DNA of 64,000 nt from NCBI RefSeq assembly GCF_014197435.1, contig NZ_JACIFP010000001.1, positions 4,278,001-4,342,000 of the forward strand, given 5' to 3'. A model generated the notes under the pieces. The model saw only the letters and a program-made list of their open reading frames with translations, was not told the origin of the DNA and searched no databases. This document shows positions 16,444-25,288 of the stretch, piece after piece. The translations under genes were made by a program, and so were the position numbers. Position 1 is the first letter of the stretch. Each line of letters begins with the position of its first letter. The stretch comes from Gordonia humi. GTDB lineage: Bacteria > Actinomycetota > Actinomycetes > Mycobacteriales > Mycobacteriaceae.

Positions 16444-18789
16444 ATGACTCTTCCCCTGGACTCCGTCCGAGTCGTAGACCTCACCGACGCGTTCGGCCGG
16501 TCCGCGGGCAGGCTGCTCGCGGACCTGGGCGCCGACGTCGTGCGGATCACCGCGCCGCACGCGCCGGTCCCCGCCGATCGGGTGGCCGACGCGCTCCGCG
16601 ACGCGAACAAGCGGGTGCTCACCGTCGACGCCGGTTCGGACACCACCACCGTCCCCGACCTGGTGGCCCGCGCCGACATCGTGCTCGCGGCCGCCGACAC
16701 CGCCGACGTCTGGAACGTCGGCCCCGAGGCCGCCCTCGCGGCCGCACCGCACCTGGTGTGGGTGTCGATCACTCCGTTCGGACTCACCGGGCCGTACCGC
16801 GACCGGGTGGCCGACGAGGCCGTGCTGTACGCCATGTCCGGGGTGCTGTCCCGTTCGGGAGCACCGGGCCAGACACCGCTGCTCCCGCCTGCGGGACTGG
16901 CGGAGGGCACGGTGGCCGGCCACGCCGCGTGGGCGGGCATGCTCGCATATCACCGTCGGCTGGCCACCGGACTCGGCGACCACGTCGACGTCTCGGCGTT
17001 CGAGGCGACCGTCCACGGCTTCGACCCTGGCTTCGGAACACAGGGCTCGGCGGCGGCCGGACGTTCGGAGGACTATCCGCGCAATCGGCCCGACGCCGCG
17101 TCGTTCTATCCGGTGTTCGGCTGCCGGGACGGCCGGGTCCGCATCTGCCTGCTCGCCAGGCGACAGTGGCGCGCGATGTTCGCCTGGCTCGGTGAACCGG
17201 AGGAGTTCGCCGACCCGAAGTACGACACGATCCCGGCCCGATTCGCCGCCGCCGACCGACTGCACCCGTTGATCGCCGACCTGTTCGCCGACCGCACGCA
17301 GGCCGAGCTCGTCGCCGAGGGCGCCGCTCGCGGCATCCCGCTCGGCGCCGTCTACACGCTCGAGCAGGCGTTGAGCGCCGATCACTTCGCCGAGTCCGGC
17401 GCGCTGATCGACGCGGAGCTCTTCCCGGGCGAGCACGCGAGATTCCCCTCCGGCCCCGCGACCGTCGACGGTCGACGAGCCGGATTCCGCTCCACCGCGC
17501 GCGCTCTGGACGCCGCTCCGTCGTGGGCCGACCGTCCGGCGCCGACGACGATCGGCGCTCCGGACGCCGCTCCCCTCGCGGGTGTGCGCGTCCTCGATCT
17601 CGGCGTCATCGTGTTCGGCGCCGAACTGTCGCGGCAGTTCGCCGACTACGGGGCCGACGTGATCAAGATCGAGAACGCGAACTACCCGGACGGCCTGCGC
17701 CAATCGAAACGAGGAGCCAAGATCCCCGCGTCGGTGGCGTGGGGACACCGCAACAAGCGGAGCCTCGGCATGGACCTGCGCTCGACCGAGGGTGCGGATC
17801 TGTTCCGCAGGCTGGCCGCCGACGCGGACGTGGTCGTCGCGAACTTCAAACCGGGGACGCTCGCCGCGATGGGCTTCTCCTACGAGACGCTCGCCGAGAT
17901 CAATCCGGGAATCATCGTCGCCGAATCGAGCGCCTTCGGCTCCGTCGGTCCGTGGCGGACGCGGATGGGCTACGGCCCGCTGGTGCGCGCGGCATCCGGA
18001 GTGTCGGCGCTGTGGAGTTACCCCGACGACGCCGAACTCCTCTGCGACGGATCCACCGTCTACCCCGATCACATCGCGGGACATCTCTGCGCGACCGTCG
18101 TGCTCTCGGCGCTCGCGGCCCGACGTCGCACCGGCCGCGGAGCCCGGATCGAACTCGCCCAATCGGATGTGGCGCTCACCCACATCGGCGCATCCATCGC
18201 CGCCGAGAGCCTCCGACCGGGCAGCGTGGTGCCGAGCGGCAACGCCCATCCCGACCATGCGCCGAGCGGGGTGTTCCCGTGTGCGGGCGACGACGAATGG
18301 TGTGTGATCACCGTCCGTTCGGACGACGACTGGGCGGCGGTCGCCGAGGCCGCCGGACGACCGGAGCTGATCGACGATCCGCGGTTCGCCTCCCCGTCGG
18401 CACGTCGGACGCACCGCGCCGACGTGGACCAGATCGTCGCCGCGTGGACCGCGTCCCAGGCACCGCGTCGGGTCGCCGACCGGTTGCAGGCGTCGGGGGT
18501 CGCCGCCGCACCGATGCTGCGCCTGCCCGAACTGCTCGACGACGAGCATCTGGTGGCACGGCGCAGCTACACCACGGTGACGCACGATCTGCTGGGTACC
18601 ACGCTGCCCGCCACGGCGCGCGCCGCGGCGTTTGCCGCGATCGCCGATCCGCCGTCCCGGCAGGCGCCGGTCGCGGGCGAGCACACCCGTGAGATCTGCC
18701 GTGAACTGCTGGGCATGGACGATGCCGAGATCGACCGTCTCGCCGACGCCGGTGTCCTGCAGCCCGCGGGCGAGGGCGTCTCGGAGTGA
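16444..18789 (+). CDS. Double-domain class III CoA-transferase (CaiB-CaiB fusion)
   Basis: The 781 residues contain two CaiB/BaiF domains, about 1-375 and 380-781, each opening with a VRVxDL...LGADV-type Rossmann motif. The C-terminal domain keeps the expected catalytic Asp (Asp575 in AQSD). The equivalent N-terminal position looks like Glu187 (AFEA). Single-domain enzymes work as interlocked dimers, so this fusion may be one covalent dimer with only one normal active site. RBS AGAGAG precedes the ATG. It ends the site-B operon, followed by a strong terminator. It should supply or remove CoA for acids in the pathway. Confidence 0.85.
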   Translation: MTLPLDSVRVVDLTDAFGRSAGRLLADLGADVVRITAPHAPVPADRVADALRDANKRVLTVDAGSDTTTVPDLVARADIVLAAADTADVWNVGPEAALAAAPHLVWVSITPFGLTGPYRDRVADEAVLYAMSGVLSRSGAPGQTPLLPPAGLAEGTVAGHAAWAGMLAYHRRLATGLGDHVDVSAFEATVHGFDPGFGTQGSAAAGRSEDYPRNRPDAASFYPVFGCRDGRVRICLLARRQWRAMFAWLGEPEEFADPKYDTIPARFAAADRLHPLIADLFADRTQAELVAEGAARGIPLGAVYTLEQALSADHFAESGALIDAELFPGEHARFPSGPATVDGRRAGFRSTARALDAAPSWADRPAPTTIGAPDAAPLAGVRVLDLGVIVFGAELSRQFADYGADVIKIENANYPDGLRQSKRGAKIPASVAWGHRNKRSLGMDLRSTEGADLFRRLAADADVVVANFKPGTLAAMGFSYETLAEINPGIIVAESSAFGSVGPWRTRMGYGPLVRAASGVSALWSYPDDAELLCDGSTVYPDHIAGHLCATVVLSALAARRRTGRGARIELAQSDVALTHIGASIAAESLRPGSVVPSGNAHPDHAPSGVFPCAGDDEWCVITVRSDDDWAAVAEAAGRPELIDDPRFASPSARRTHRADVDQIVAAWTASQAPRRVADRLQASGVAAAPMLRLPELLDDEHLVARRSYTTVTHDLLGTTLPATARAAAFAAIADPPSRQAPVAGEHTREICRELLGMDDAEIDRLADAGVLQPAGEGVSE

Positions 18790-18797
18790 TTCCGCGC

Positions 18798-18838
18798 TGA
18801 GGCGGCGCCGGACGAGCGCATCGTCCGGCGCCGCCTCA
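18798..18838. terminator. Bidirectional hairpin terminator
   Basis: A perfect 18-bp stem (18798-18815 with 18821-18838) with a 5-nt GCGCA loop lies between two convergent operons. It has no U-run, as is common in GC-rich actinobacteria. It should stop transcription from both sides. Confidence 0.85.
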
Positions 18839-18855
18839 CCGGGCGGGCGGCGAGC

Positions 18856-19305
18856 CTAGCGGCGACCGGGATCCGGGGCGAAGACCGGCAGGGTCTCCCC
18901 CGCGGCCTCGCCGTCGGCTCCGCGTCCGGTGACGTAGCGCGCGAGCAGCGGCAGCCCGACGCGCAGATCTGCGGTGTCGACGTCGATGAGACGGACCAGC
19001 AGCCACGGTCCCTCGTCGAGTTCGACGAGCGCCGTGACATAGGGCACCGCGTCGGCCAGGATCGGCAGCGGCGCCCGGTGGACGGTCGCCCAGCTGACCA
19101 GGGTCGCCCGCCCGCTCGCGGACACGGCGTCGAGCTCGCCCGATCCGGTGACCGGACAGGTGCGCACCTCCGGGCCGAGGACGACTCCGCCGGGCCCCTT
19201 CTTCACCAGGAGCTCGCCGCGGGCGGCCGCGTCGAAGAACGCGGCACCGGCCTCGTCCCGTACGACGGCGGGCAGCATCGGACTGTCGTTCGAGTCGGTG
19301 GTCAT
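18856..19305 (-). CDS. DUF35 OB-fold protein with degenerate zinc ribbon
   Basis: The 149-residue protein shows the DUF35 OB-fold (VSASGRATLVSWATVHR, YVTALVELDEGPWLLVRLID). Where the zinc ribbon is expected it has only one cysteine (VRTCPVTGSG), so metal binding is probably lost. It overlaps the upstream thiolase-like stop by ATGA, with GGAGGG before the start. It most likely forms a complex with that thiolase-like protein. This is the second such pair in the island, and it is clearly diverged from the pair at 13338. Confidence 0.8.
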   Translation of the reverse strand: MTTDSNDSPMLPAVVRDEAGAAFFDAAARGELLVKKGPGGVVLGPEVRTCPVTGSGELDAVSASGRATLVSWATVHRAPLPILADAVPYVTALVELDEGPWLLVRLIDVDTADLRVGLPLLARYVTGRGADGEAAGETLPVFAPDPGRR

Positions 19306-20486
19306 GCCGCCCTCCGATGAAGTGGACTGAGCACCAGCGTCGAGTGGTGCTCGAGTATCCCGCCGTTTCCACTGACGAGGATGACGTCGTTGCGGGGCGC
19401 TTGTCGGTCTCCGCCGTGCCCGCGCGCCTGGATCACGGCCTCGGACACCGGCGTCATCCCCCACATGTAATACGAGGACAACTGCCCGCCGCCGGTGTTG
19501 CACGCCAGCGCGCCGCCCGGCGCGAGGGCGCCGTCGGCGACGAATGAGCCGCCCTCGCCCTTCGCGCAGAAACCGTAGTCCTCGAGAGTCACCAGGACCG
19601 TGTACGTGTAGCAGTCGTAGATCTCGCAGATGTCGATGTCGTTCACGGTGACGCCGGCCATCCGCATCGCGTCCGGACCCGATCGCGCGGCGGGTGTGAC
19701 CAGGCCCCAGTCCGAGCCCGCGTGCATCTGACGCGGTCGATGAGCCTGTCCGAACCCCCACACGTGCACCGCGGGTTGACGCAGATCGGCGGCGCGGTCG
19801 GCGGACGTGACGATCACCGCGACGGCGCCGTTGCTGACCAGACAGCAGTCGAGGAGGTGAAAGGGCTCGGCGATCCATCTCGACTCCTGGTGGTCCTCGA
19901 TGGACATCGGGTCTCGCATGGCCGCGAGAGGGTTGGCCGCCGCCCACGAGCGTTGCGCGACCGCGATGGCCCCCAACTGCGTCGAGGTGGTGCCGTAGGC
20001 CTCCATGTGCCTGCGCGCGCACATCGCGTAGAGGATGTTCGGGTTGGTCGCGCCGGACGCCGTCTGCCAGCCGCTCAACCCGGTCAGAGCCGTCCCGCTT
20101 CGCGACGGACTGCCCCAGGCCGAACCGGCCGGACGACTAGGCCGCAGCGGGGTGTCGCCGAACACGCACGCGACGGTCGTGGCCATTCCGGCGTCGATGG
20201 CCAGTGCGGCCTGCGTGATCATCGCGCCCGCGGTGGATCCGTACGCGTTCACCTGTGCGAGCAGCCCGAGATGCCCGAGGTTGAGGACTCCGGCGAGATT
20301 GACGTCGAGGTCCTTCCGCATGCCCGGACTCACCAGGAGCCCGTCGAGATCGTGCAGCCCGAGCCCGGCGTCGGCCGCCGCGAGACGGACCGCTTCGGCC
20401 GCCAGAGCGGTCGTCGACCGGCCGTAGACCCTGCCGAGTTCGGTGATGCCGAGCCCGACGATCGCCGCATCGGGCGCCGATGGCAT
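19302..20486 (-). CDS. Thiolase-fold protein, Ltp2-like (second copy)
   Basis: I start at ATG 20486 (MPSAPDAAIVGLG), 5 bp after the SDR stop. The 394 residues belong to the lipid-transfer-protein/thiolase group. At the usual nucleophile site the sequence is NAYGSTAGAM, again lacking Cys. Conserved blocks are DICEIYDCYTYTVLVTLEDYGF and the late GGGQLSSYYMWGM. The Tyr-rich blocks and coupled DUF35 partner fit a retro-aldolase of the Ltp2 type acting on a hydroxyacyl-CoA. It follows an SDR in the operon read from 24170. Confidence 0.82.
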   Translation of the reverse strand: MPSAPDAAIVGLGITELGRVYGRSTTALAAEAVRLAAADAGLGLHDLDGLLVSPGMRKDLDVNLAGVLNLGHLGLLAQVNAYGSTAGAMITQAALAIDAGMATTVACVFGDTPLRPSRPAGSAWGSPSRSGTALTGLSGWQTASGATNPNILYAMCARRHMEAYGTTSTQLGAIAVAQRSWAAANPLAAMRDPMSIEDHQESRWIAEPFHLLDCCLVSNGAVAVIVTSADRAADLRQPAVHVWGFGQAHRPRQMHAGSDWGLVTPAARSGPDAMRMAGVTVNDIDICEIYDCYTYTVLVTLEDYGFCAKGEGGSFVADGALAPGGALACNTGGGQLSSYYMWGMTPVSEAVIQARGHGGDRQAPRNDVILVSGNGGILEHHSTLVLSPLHRRAA

Positions 20487-20490
20487 CGCG

Positions 20491-21369
20491 TCACTCCGCT
20501 TCCCGGTCGACCACCGGAGAATCACCGGCGGCCGGCGCTCGTCGGCGACGCGCGGCCTCCTCGGCCTCGTCGCGGAAGTTCCGCGGCCACCGGCGCCCGA
20601 GACTCAGTCCGCCGTCCACGGCCAGGCACTGTCCGGTGATGAACGACGCGTCGTCGGAGGCCAGGAAGGCCGCGGCGCAGGCGAGGTCGTCGGGTTCACC
20701 TGCTCGCGGGATGGGCGCGAACGCGGCGAGGTTCGCTCGCACGGCGTCCACGCTTCGATCCAACGCATCGTCCTCGAGTCCGGCGCCGCGACCGACGATG
20801 CGCGTCGCGACGCCGCCGGGGACGAGCGCGTTGACGCGAATCCGATGCTCGGCGAGTTCCTGTGCCGCGGTGCTCGTCAGTTGCAGTACGGCGGCCTTGG
20901 CCGCGCTGTACGGGTGCGGACCGAAGCCGGTCCGGACGCCCGCCACCGACGAGACGTTGATGATGGAGCCTCCCTCGCCCTGACTCCGCATGGCCCGCGC
21001 ACCGTGTTTGGTCCCGAGGAACACGCTGCGGCACAGGACGGCGAACGAGTCCTCCCATTCCTGGACGCTCGTATCGTCGAGGAAGGTCCACGCGCCGACT
21101 CGACCGGCGTTGTTGACGAGGCAGTCCAGCCGACCGTACGTCTCGACGGCGCAGCCGACCGCGGCCGCCACATCGGTCTCCTCGCACACGTCGGTGCGCA
21201 GGAAGACACCGCGGTCGCCCAGATCCGCGGCGACCTCGCGACCTCGCCGCTCGTCGACGTCCGCGACCACGACCGATGCGCCGCGTGCGACGAACTCCTG
21301 CGCGGTACCGGCGCCGATGCCGCTGGCCGCACCGGTGACGACGGCGACCCGTCCTGTCAGATCTGTCAT
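20491..21369 (-). CDS. Short-chain dehydrogenase/reductase
   Basis: This 292-residue classical SDR has the NAD(P) motif TGAASGIG, the NNAG motif, catalytic Ser in NVSS and the YSAAK active site. The Asp after the second beta strand (VVVADVDE) favours NAD over NADP. The C-terminus carries an extra Arg/Ala-rich tail of about 30 residues after the fold. It precedes the thiolase-like gene by 4 bp, so oxidation or reduction of a hydroxyacyl-CoA just before cleavage is likely. Confidence 0.87.
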   Translation of the reverse strand: MTDLTGRVAVVTGAASGIGAGTAQEFVARGASVVVADVDERRGREVAADLGDRGVFLRTDVCEETDVAAAVGCAVETYGRLDCLVNNAGRVGAWTFLDDTSVQEWEDSFAVLCRSVFLGTKHGARAMRSQGEGGSIINVSSVAGVRTGFGPHPYSAAKAAVLQLTSTAAQELAEHRIRVNALVPGGVATRIVGRGAGLEDDALDRSVDAVRANLAAFAPIPRAGEPDDLACAAAFLASDDASFITGQCLAVDGGLSLGRRWPRNFRDEAEEAARRRRAPAAGDSPVVDREAE

Positions 21370-21553
21370 CAGCGTGCATCCTTTCGACGAACATGTCGAT
21401 CGAGCTTGTGGTGGAGCATTGCCGGGGTCGTCTGCGGAGTCGATCTCGCCCGGCCCCGCCGACGGCGCGCACGCTCCTCATACACTCGACCGGCGGAACG
21501 GGACACCGCGTACGCCACGCGCGAATCGCACGGCGGATCGATCGGACCGGGCA
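21370..21553. other. Intergenic gap inside the 24170-18856 operon
   Basis: A short frame on the minus strand fills most of these 184 bases, but it is Arg-rich, has no ribosome site and matches nothing I recognise. The gap may hold a secondary promoter for the downstream SDR/thiolase/DUF35 genes. I see no copy of the island palindrome in it. Confidence 0.4.
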
Positions 21554-22294
21554 CTAGATCGACACCGGTCCGCCCCGCCAGACGCCGATCTCCTCACCCG
21601 AGACGTCGGCGGCGTCATCGCCGACCAGGAAGGCGACCGTCGAGGCGACCGATTCGGCGGGAATCCTCGGCCAGGACCGTTCGAGCGATTCGACGGCCGC
21701 GTCGCCTGCCGACGCGGTGATGTCGGTGGCCACGTAGCCGGGCATCACCGCGTTCACAGTGATCCCACGACGCGCGACCTCCTGTGCCAGGCTGCGCGTC
21801 ATCCCCACGAGCCCGGCCTTCGCCGCGGAGTACGCGCTCACCGCGGGCGCGGGCCGCCGGCCGCCGGACGGGCTGCTGACGAAGACGATCCGACCCCACC
21901 CGAGTTCGTACATGTGCGGCAGCACGAAGTGCGAGCAGTAGAAGGCGCCGCTGAGGTTGACACCGATGATCCGGTCCCACTCGTCCGGCGACTGCCGTCG
22001 GGCGGCCGCGGCGCTGTTCATTCCCGCGTTGTTGATCAGCACGCTCGGCGGGCCGAGGCTCTCGGCCACGGCGACGGTCAGACGCTCCGCCTGCGCGGGA
22101 TCGGCGATGTCGGCCTCGAACGCCCGAGCCTCCCCGCCGTTCTCCTCGATCCGCGCCACGACCCCGGCCGCGGCGTCCGCGCTGCGTGCGTAATTCACCG
22201 CGACGGCGAACCCGTCCGATGCCAGCCGTTCACAGACGGCGGCGCCGATGCCGCGGCCGCCTCCGGTCACGATCGCGACCCTTCGTCGACTCAT
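21554..22294 (-). CDS. Short-chain dehydrogenase/reductase, FabG-like
   Basis: The start is ATG 22294 (MSRRRVAIVTGG) with GGAG 4 nt upstream; a longer frame to 22375 lacks a ribosome site. The 246 residues show TGGGRGIG, NNAG, Ser in FVSSPSG and YSAAK. The AVNYARS segment after beta-2 resembles NADP-binding FabG proteins. It could reduce or oxidise a 3-oxo/3-hydroxyacyl-CoA in the pathway. It lies 154 bp after the mycofactocin-type SDR and is probably in the same transcript. Confidence 0.86.
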   Translation of the reverse strand: MSRRRVAIVTGGGRGIGAAVCERLASDGFAVAVNYARSADAAAGVVARIEENGGEARAFEADIADPAQAERLTVAVAESLGPPSVLINNAGMNSAAAARRQSPDEWDRIIGVNLSGAFYCSHFVLPHMYELGWGRIVFVSSPSGGRRPAPAVSAYSAAKAGLVGMTRSLAQEVARRGITVNAVMPGYVATDITASAGDAAVESLERSWPRIPAESVASTVAFLVGDDAADVSGEEIGVWRGGPVSI

Positions 22295-22448
22295 GAGCTC
22301 CGGTACACCTCTCTTCGGGCCCGGCGATGCGGGCGGGACGGACGGTCCGACGATCACCCGCTCCGCCGCGAGCACAGGGGCCGACGATTCGACGGACCGG
22401 CGACCGGGGCGGGCCGTCGGCCGACCCCGGTCGGGGATTCCTCGCGGG

Positions 22449-23273
22449 TCAGCGGTTGTTGTAGCCCGCGTCGACCGGCATGGTCACCCCGGTCACGTAT
22501 CGCGCCTCGTCGGACGCCAGGAACACGATCGCGTTGCTGATGTCGATCGCCTCGACCAGTTCGACGGGCATCGGATTCTTGTACGCGTCGTCGGTGGCCG
22601 CCTCCGGGTTGGCCGCCAGGAACTCGCCGTACTCGGCGTTCGCGACCATCGGGGTGTTGACCCCGGTCGGGTGGATCGTGTTGACCCGGATGAAGTCCTT
22701 GGCCAGTTGTTTGGAGTACAGCCGCATGAGACCGACCACGCCGTGCTTGGACGCCGTGTACCCGGCCTGGCCCGGCAGCGTGTTGAGACCGATGCTGCGC
22801 AGTCCCGCCGCCGAACTCGTGATGGTGATGGTGCCGCCCCGCCCCTGCTCCTGCAGGATCGGGGTGACGACGTCCATGACCTGCCAGACGCCGGTGAGCA
22901 TCACGTCGACCGCGTCGAACCAGGCCTGTCGCTGCTCGCCCGGACCGATAACCGGCATGATGCCCGCGTTGGCGATGATCGTGTCGACGTGACCGAACTG
23001 TTCGATGCCCGCCTGCAACGCCGATTCGATGTCCTCGCGCTTGCGTACGTCGCCGATCCGGGTGACGATCCGGCCGCCGACCTCCTTGACGAGTCGTTCG
23101 GTCTCGGCGAGATCCTCCTGGGTGGCCATCGGGTAGAAGACCGTCGGCAACTGGTCGCAGATGTCGATACCGATGATCGCCGCGCCCTCCTCCGCGAGGC
23201 GTATCGCGTGCGATCGCCCCTGACCGCGGGCGATGCCGGTGATGAACGCCACTTTTCCGTCTAGTCGAGCCAT
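22449..23273 (-). CDS. Mycofactocin-coupled SDR family oxidoreductase
   Basis: The 274-residue protein begins AFITGIARGQGRSHAIRLAEEG, then IDICDQL and a YP-x-A-T-x-E-D-L-x-E-T region. This is the signature of the SDR subfamily tied to the redox cofactor mycofactocin, whose members hold NAD(H) tightly and pass electrons to mycofactocin. It has NAG, S..YTASK catalytic residues and an insert after beta-2. RBS AAAGGA is 6 nt before the ATG. It would oxidise an alcohol made by oxygenation in this pathway. No mycofactocin biosynthesis genes are in the window. Confidence 0.82.
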   Translation of the reverse strand: MARLDGKVAFITGIARGQGRSHAIRLAEEGAAIIGIDICDQLPTVFYPMATQEDLAETERLVKEVGGRIVTRIGDVRKREDIESALQAGIEQFGHVDTIIANAGIMPVIGPGEQRQAWFDAVDVMLTGVWQVMDVVTPILQEQGRGGTITITSSAAGLRSIGLNTLPGQAGYTASKHGVVGLMRLYSKQLAKDFIRVNTIHPTGVNTPMVANAEYGEFLAANPEAATDDAYKNPMPVELVEAIDISNAIVFLASDEARYVTGVTMPVDAGYNNR

Positions 23274-23306
23274 GAGTGTTCCTTTCCTGGGTGAAAAATC
23301 GATGGT

Positions 23307-24170
23307 TCAGGCCGACCGCGGCACGTCGTCGCAGAAGTCGACGATCCCCGTGCTCAACACGTCGTTGTCGTCGCCGGACACCATGTGCCCGGCTCCGGCC
23401 ACGTCGACGTGTCGCGCGCCGGGGATCGAACCGAGCAGATCGCGCACGCCGTCGTCGGACACGACGTCCGACTGGGCGCCGCGGACCAGCAGGGTCGGCA
23501 CTCGGACGCTCCGAGCCGCCGCCCGGGCGGCCCGCTCGCGTTCGGCGGCGGCCTCCGGCGAGTTCTCGCGCTGCGCGAGGATCCGCGGATCCCAGTGCCA
23601 GTACCACCGACCGTCGCGCTCGCGCAGATTCTTGCGCAGACCGTCGATCCGGGGCCGTCGACGACGGTTCGGGTTGTAGGCGACCACCGCGTCCAGTGCG
23701 TCGTCGAGGGAGTCGAATCCGGCGACGCCCCGCGCCATGAAGTCGTGGATCCTGGCCAACCCCTCGGGCCGTGCCTTCGGGGTGATGTCGACCAGGACGA
23801 GCGCACGAGCGAGCGTCGGATCCTCCGCCTGCGCCATCAGCGACGCCATGCCGCCGAGCGAGGCACCGACGAGAATCGGGCGTTCGGGGAGAGACGATGC
23901 GACCGCACGCACATCGCGCGCGTGGGCGGCGATGCGATAGTCGCCGTCGGGCGCCCACTGACTGTCGCCGTGGCCGCGGAGGTCGATCGCGTGGACGTTC
24001 CAACCGTGCTCGGCCAGACGCGCACCGGTGCGCTGCCAGGAGTGCCGGGTCTGTCCGCCCCCGTGCAGGAGAAGAACCGTCCCCTCGCGCGGGCCGTCGG
24101 GTCGCCACGTGCTGGCGGCCAGGGCGACGCCGTCGCCGCGGAAGGCGCGCGGATCGTGTTCGAGCGTCAT
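23307..24170 (-). CDS. Alpha/beta hydrolase
   Basis: This 287-residue alpha/beta hydrolase has the oxyanion LLLHGGGQ motif, nucleophile elbow GASLGG (Ser near 101), an acid in RGAQSDVVSD and a catalytic His in GAGHMVSGD. No signal peptide is seen, so it is cytoplasmic. It may hydrolyse an ester, a lactone or a C-C bond (meta-cleavage type); sequence alone does not separate these. It heads the operon running to 18856 and diverges from the reductase gene at 24317, with site C between. AAGGTGG precedes its start. Confidence 0.85.
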   Translation of the reverse strand: MTLEHDPRAFRGDGVALAASTWRPDGPREGTVLLLHGGGQTRHSWQRTGARLAEHGWNVHAIDLRGHGDSQWAPDGDYRIAAHARDVRAVASSLPERPILVGASLGGMASLMAQAEDPTLARALVLVDITPKARPEGLARIHDFMARGVAGFDSLDDALDAVVAYNPNRRRRPRIDGLRKNLRERDGRWYWHWDPRILAQRENSPEAAAERERAARAAARSVRVPTLLVRGAQSDVVSDDGVRDLLGSIPGARHVDVAGAGHMVSGDDNDVLSTGIVDFCDDVPRSA

Positions 24171-24251
24171 TCAGACACCACCTTGAGTGGGCTCGCGCCC
24201 ACGAGAGTCGCTGCGGATCAACCAGATCAGCCGTGCTGTCCGCCGACTGCC

Positions 24252-24280
24252 TTGATCCCATAAAACTAATAACATAAGAT
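24252..24280 (+). promoter_or_regulatory. Promoter with island operator (site C)
   Basis: The -35 TTGATC (24252-24257) and the -10 TAAGAT (24275-24280) are separated by 17 bp. The near-palindrome CTAATAACATAAG (24266-24278) matches the island consensus at 10 of 12 positions and runs into the -10. It drives the reductase gene and, being 95 bp from the divergent hydrolase start, may control both directions. Confidence 0.65.
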
Positions 24281-24316
24281 TAAAAGGTACTCAACCGATT
24301 TCCGGGAAGGCCCCGC

Positions 24317-25258
24317 ATGACGACATCGAGAACCCTTCGTGTGAGCGCCAAGGAGGTGGTCGCCGATCAGGTCGCCTCGCTTGTTCTCGAAGACGCCGAC
24401 GGGCGACCGCTCGAGGCGTGGACACCGGGGGCGCACATCGATGTCGAACTCGACAACGGGCTGGTCCGTCAGTACTCGCTGTGCGGCGATCCATCCGATG
24501 AACAGTGGCGCATCGCCGTGCTCCGCGAGCCGGACGGCCGGGGCGGATCGGCCTACGTGCACGACAGCCTGGACGTCGACGCGACCCTCAGCACGCACGG
24601 TCCGCGCAATCATTTCGAGTTCGTCGAGGCGCCGTCGTACCTGTTCGTGGCCGGCGGCATCGGCATCACTCCGCTGCTCCCGATGATGCGTGAAGCGACC
24701 GCCGCGGGGCGAGAGTGGCGACTGCTGTACGGCGGCCGCACGCGGACCAGCATGGCGTTCGCCGACGAGTTGACGCGGTCGCACCCCGACCGGGTGGAAC
24801 TCGCACCCGCGGACGAGGTGGGACTCCTCGATCTCGAGTCCGCGCTCGCGGACACCGGTGACGGCGCCGTCGTCTACTGCTGCGGTCCGGAGCCCCTGCT
24901 GTCGGCGATCGAGGAGGTCAGCGACCGTCTCGGCGTCGCACTCCACGTGGAGCGCTTCTCGCCGAAGGAGACCACCGGCGACGAGGTCGACACCGCGTTC
25001 GAGGTCGAGCTCGCACAGTCGGGCACGACGGTGCAGGTGGCCGCCGACCAGTCGATCCTGGCCGCCGTCCTCGCCGCGGGCGTCGACGCCGACTTCTCCT
25101 GTCAGGAGGGGACCTGCGGCACCTGCGAGGTCGCCGTGCTCGACGGCGAGATCGACCACCGCGACTCGGTGCTCGACGAGGAGGAGGCGGCGGCGGGCGA
25201 CGTGATGATGATCTGCGTGTCACGCTGCCGCTCGAAGCGACTGGTGATCGACCTGTGA
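24317..25258 (+). CDS. Oxygenase reductase (FMN/NADH/[2Fe-2S], phthalate dioxygenase reductase type)
   Basis: The 313 residues follow the order flavin domain (RQYSLCG), NAD domain (FVAGGIGITPLLPM, CCGPEPLL) and C-terminal plant-type ferredoxin with Cys262, Cys267, Cys270 and Cys300. This is the one-piece reductase of class IA Rieske systems, moving electrons from NADH to the oxygenase Rieske centre. It is monocistronic, lies between the two oxygenase operons and shares their operator type. That suggests one reductase serving both oxygenases. It ends tail to tail with a TetR gene. Confidence 0.92.
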   Translation: MTTSRTLRVSAKEVVADQVASLVLEDADGRPLEAWTPGAHIDVELDNGLVRQYSLCGDPSDEQWRIAVLREPDGRGGSAYVHDSLDVDATLSTHGPRNHFEFVEAPSYLFVAGGIGITPLLPMMREATAAGREWRLLYGGRTRTSMAFADELTRSHPDRVELAPADEVGLLDLESALADTGDGAVVYCCGPEPLLSAIEEVSDRLGVALHVERFSPKETTGDEVDTAFEVELAQSGTTVQVAADQSILAAVLAAGVDADFSCQEGTCGTCEVAVLDGEIDHRDSVLDEEEAAAGDVMMICVSRCRSKRLVIDL

Positions 25259-25288
25259 CGCCGCCGGCCGCGCGTCCGACGCTCCGGC

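Noticed and set aside
21369..21554. A 61-codon minus-strand frame between two SDR genes
   Set aside because: It is Arg-rich, has no ribosome site, and its ends only touch the neighbouring genes.
22354..24261. A 635-codon minus-strand frame
   Set aside because: It is an out-of-frame shadow of the mycofactocin-type SDR and the hydrolase.
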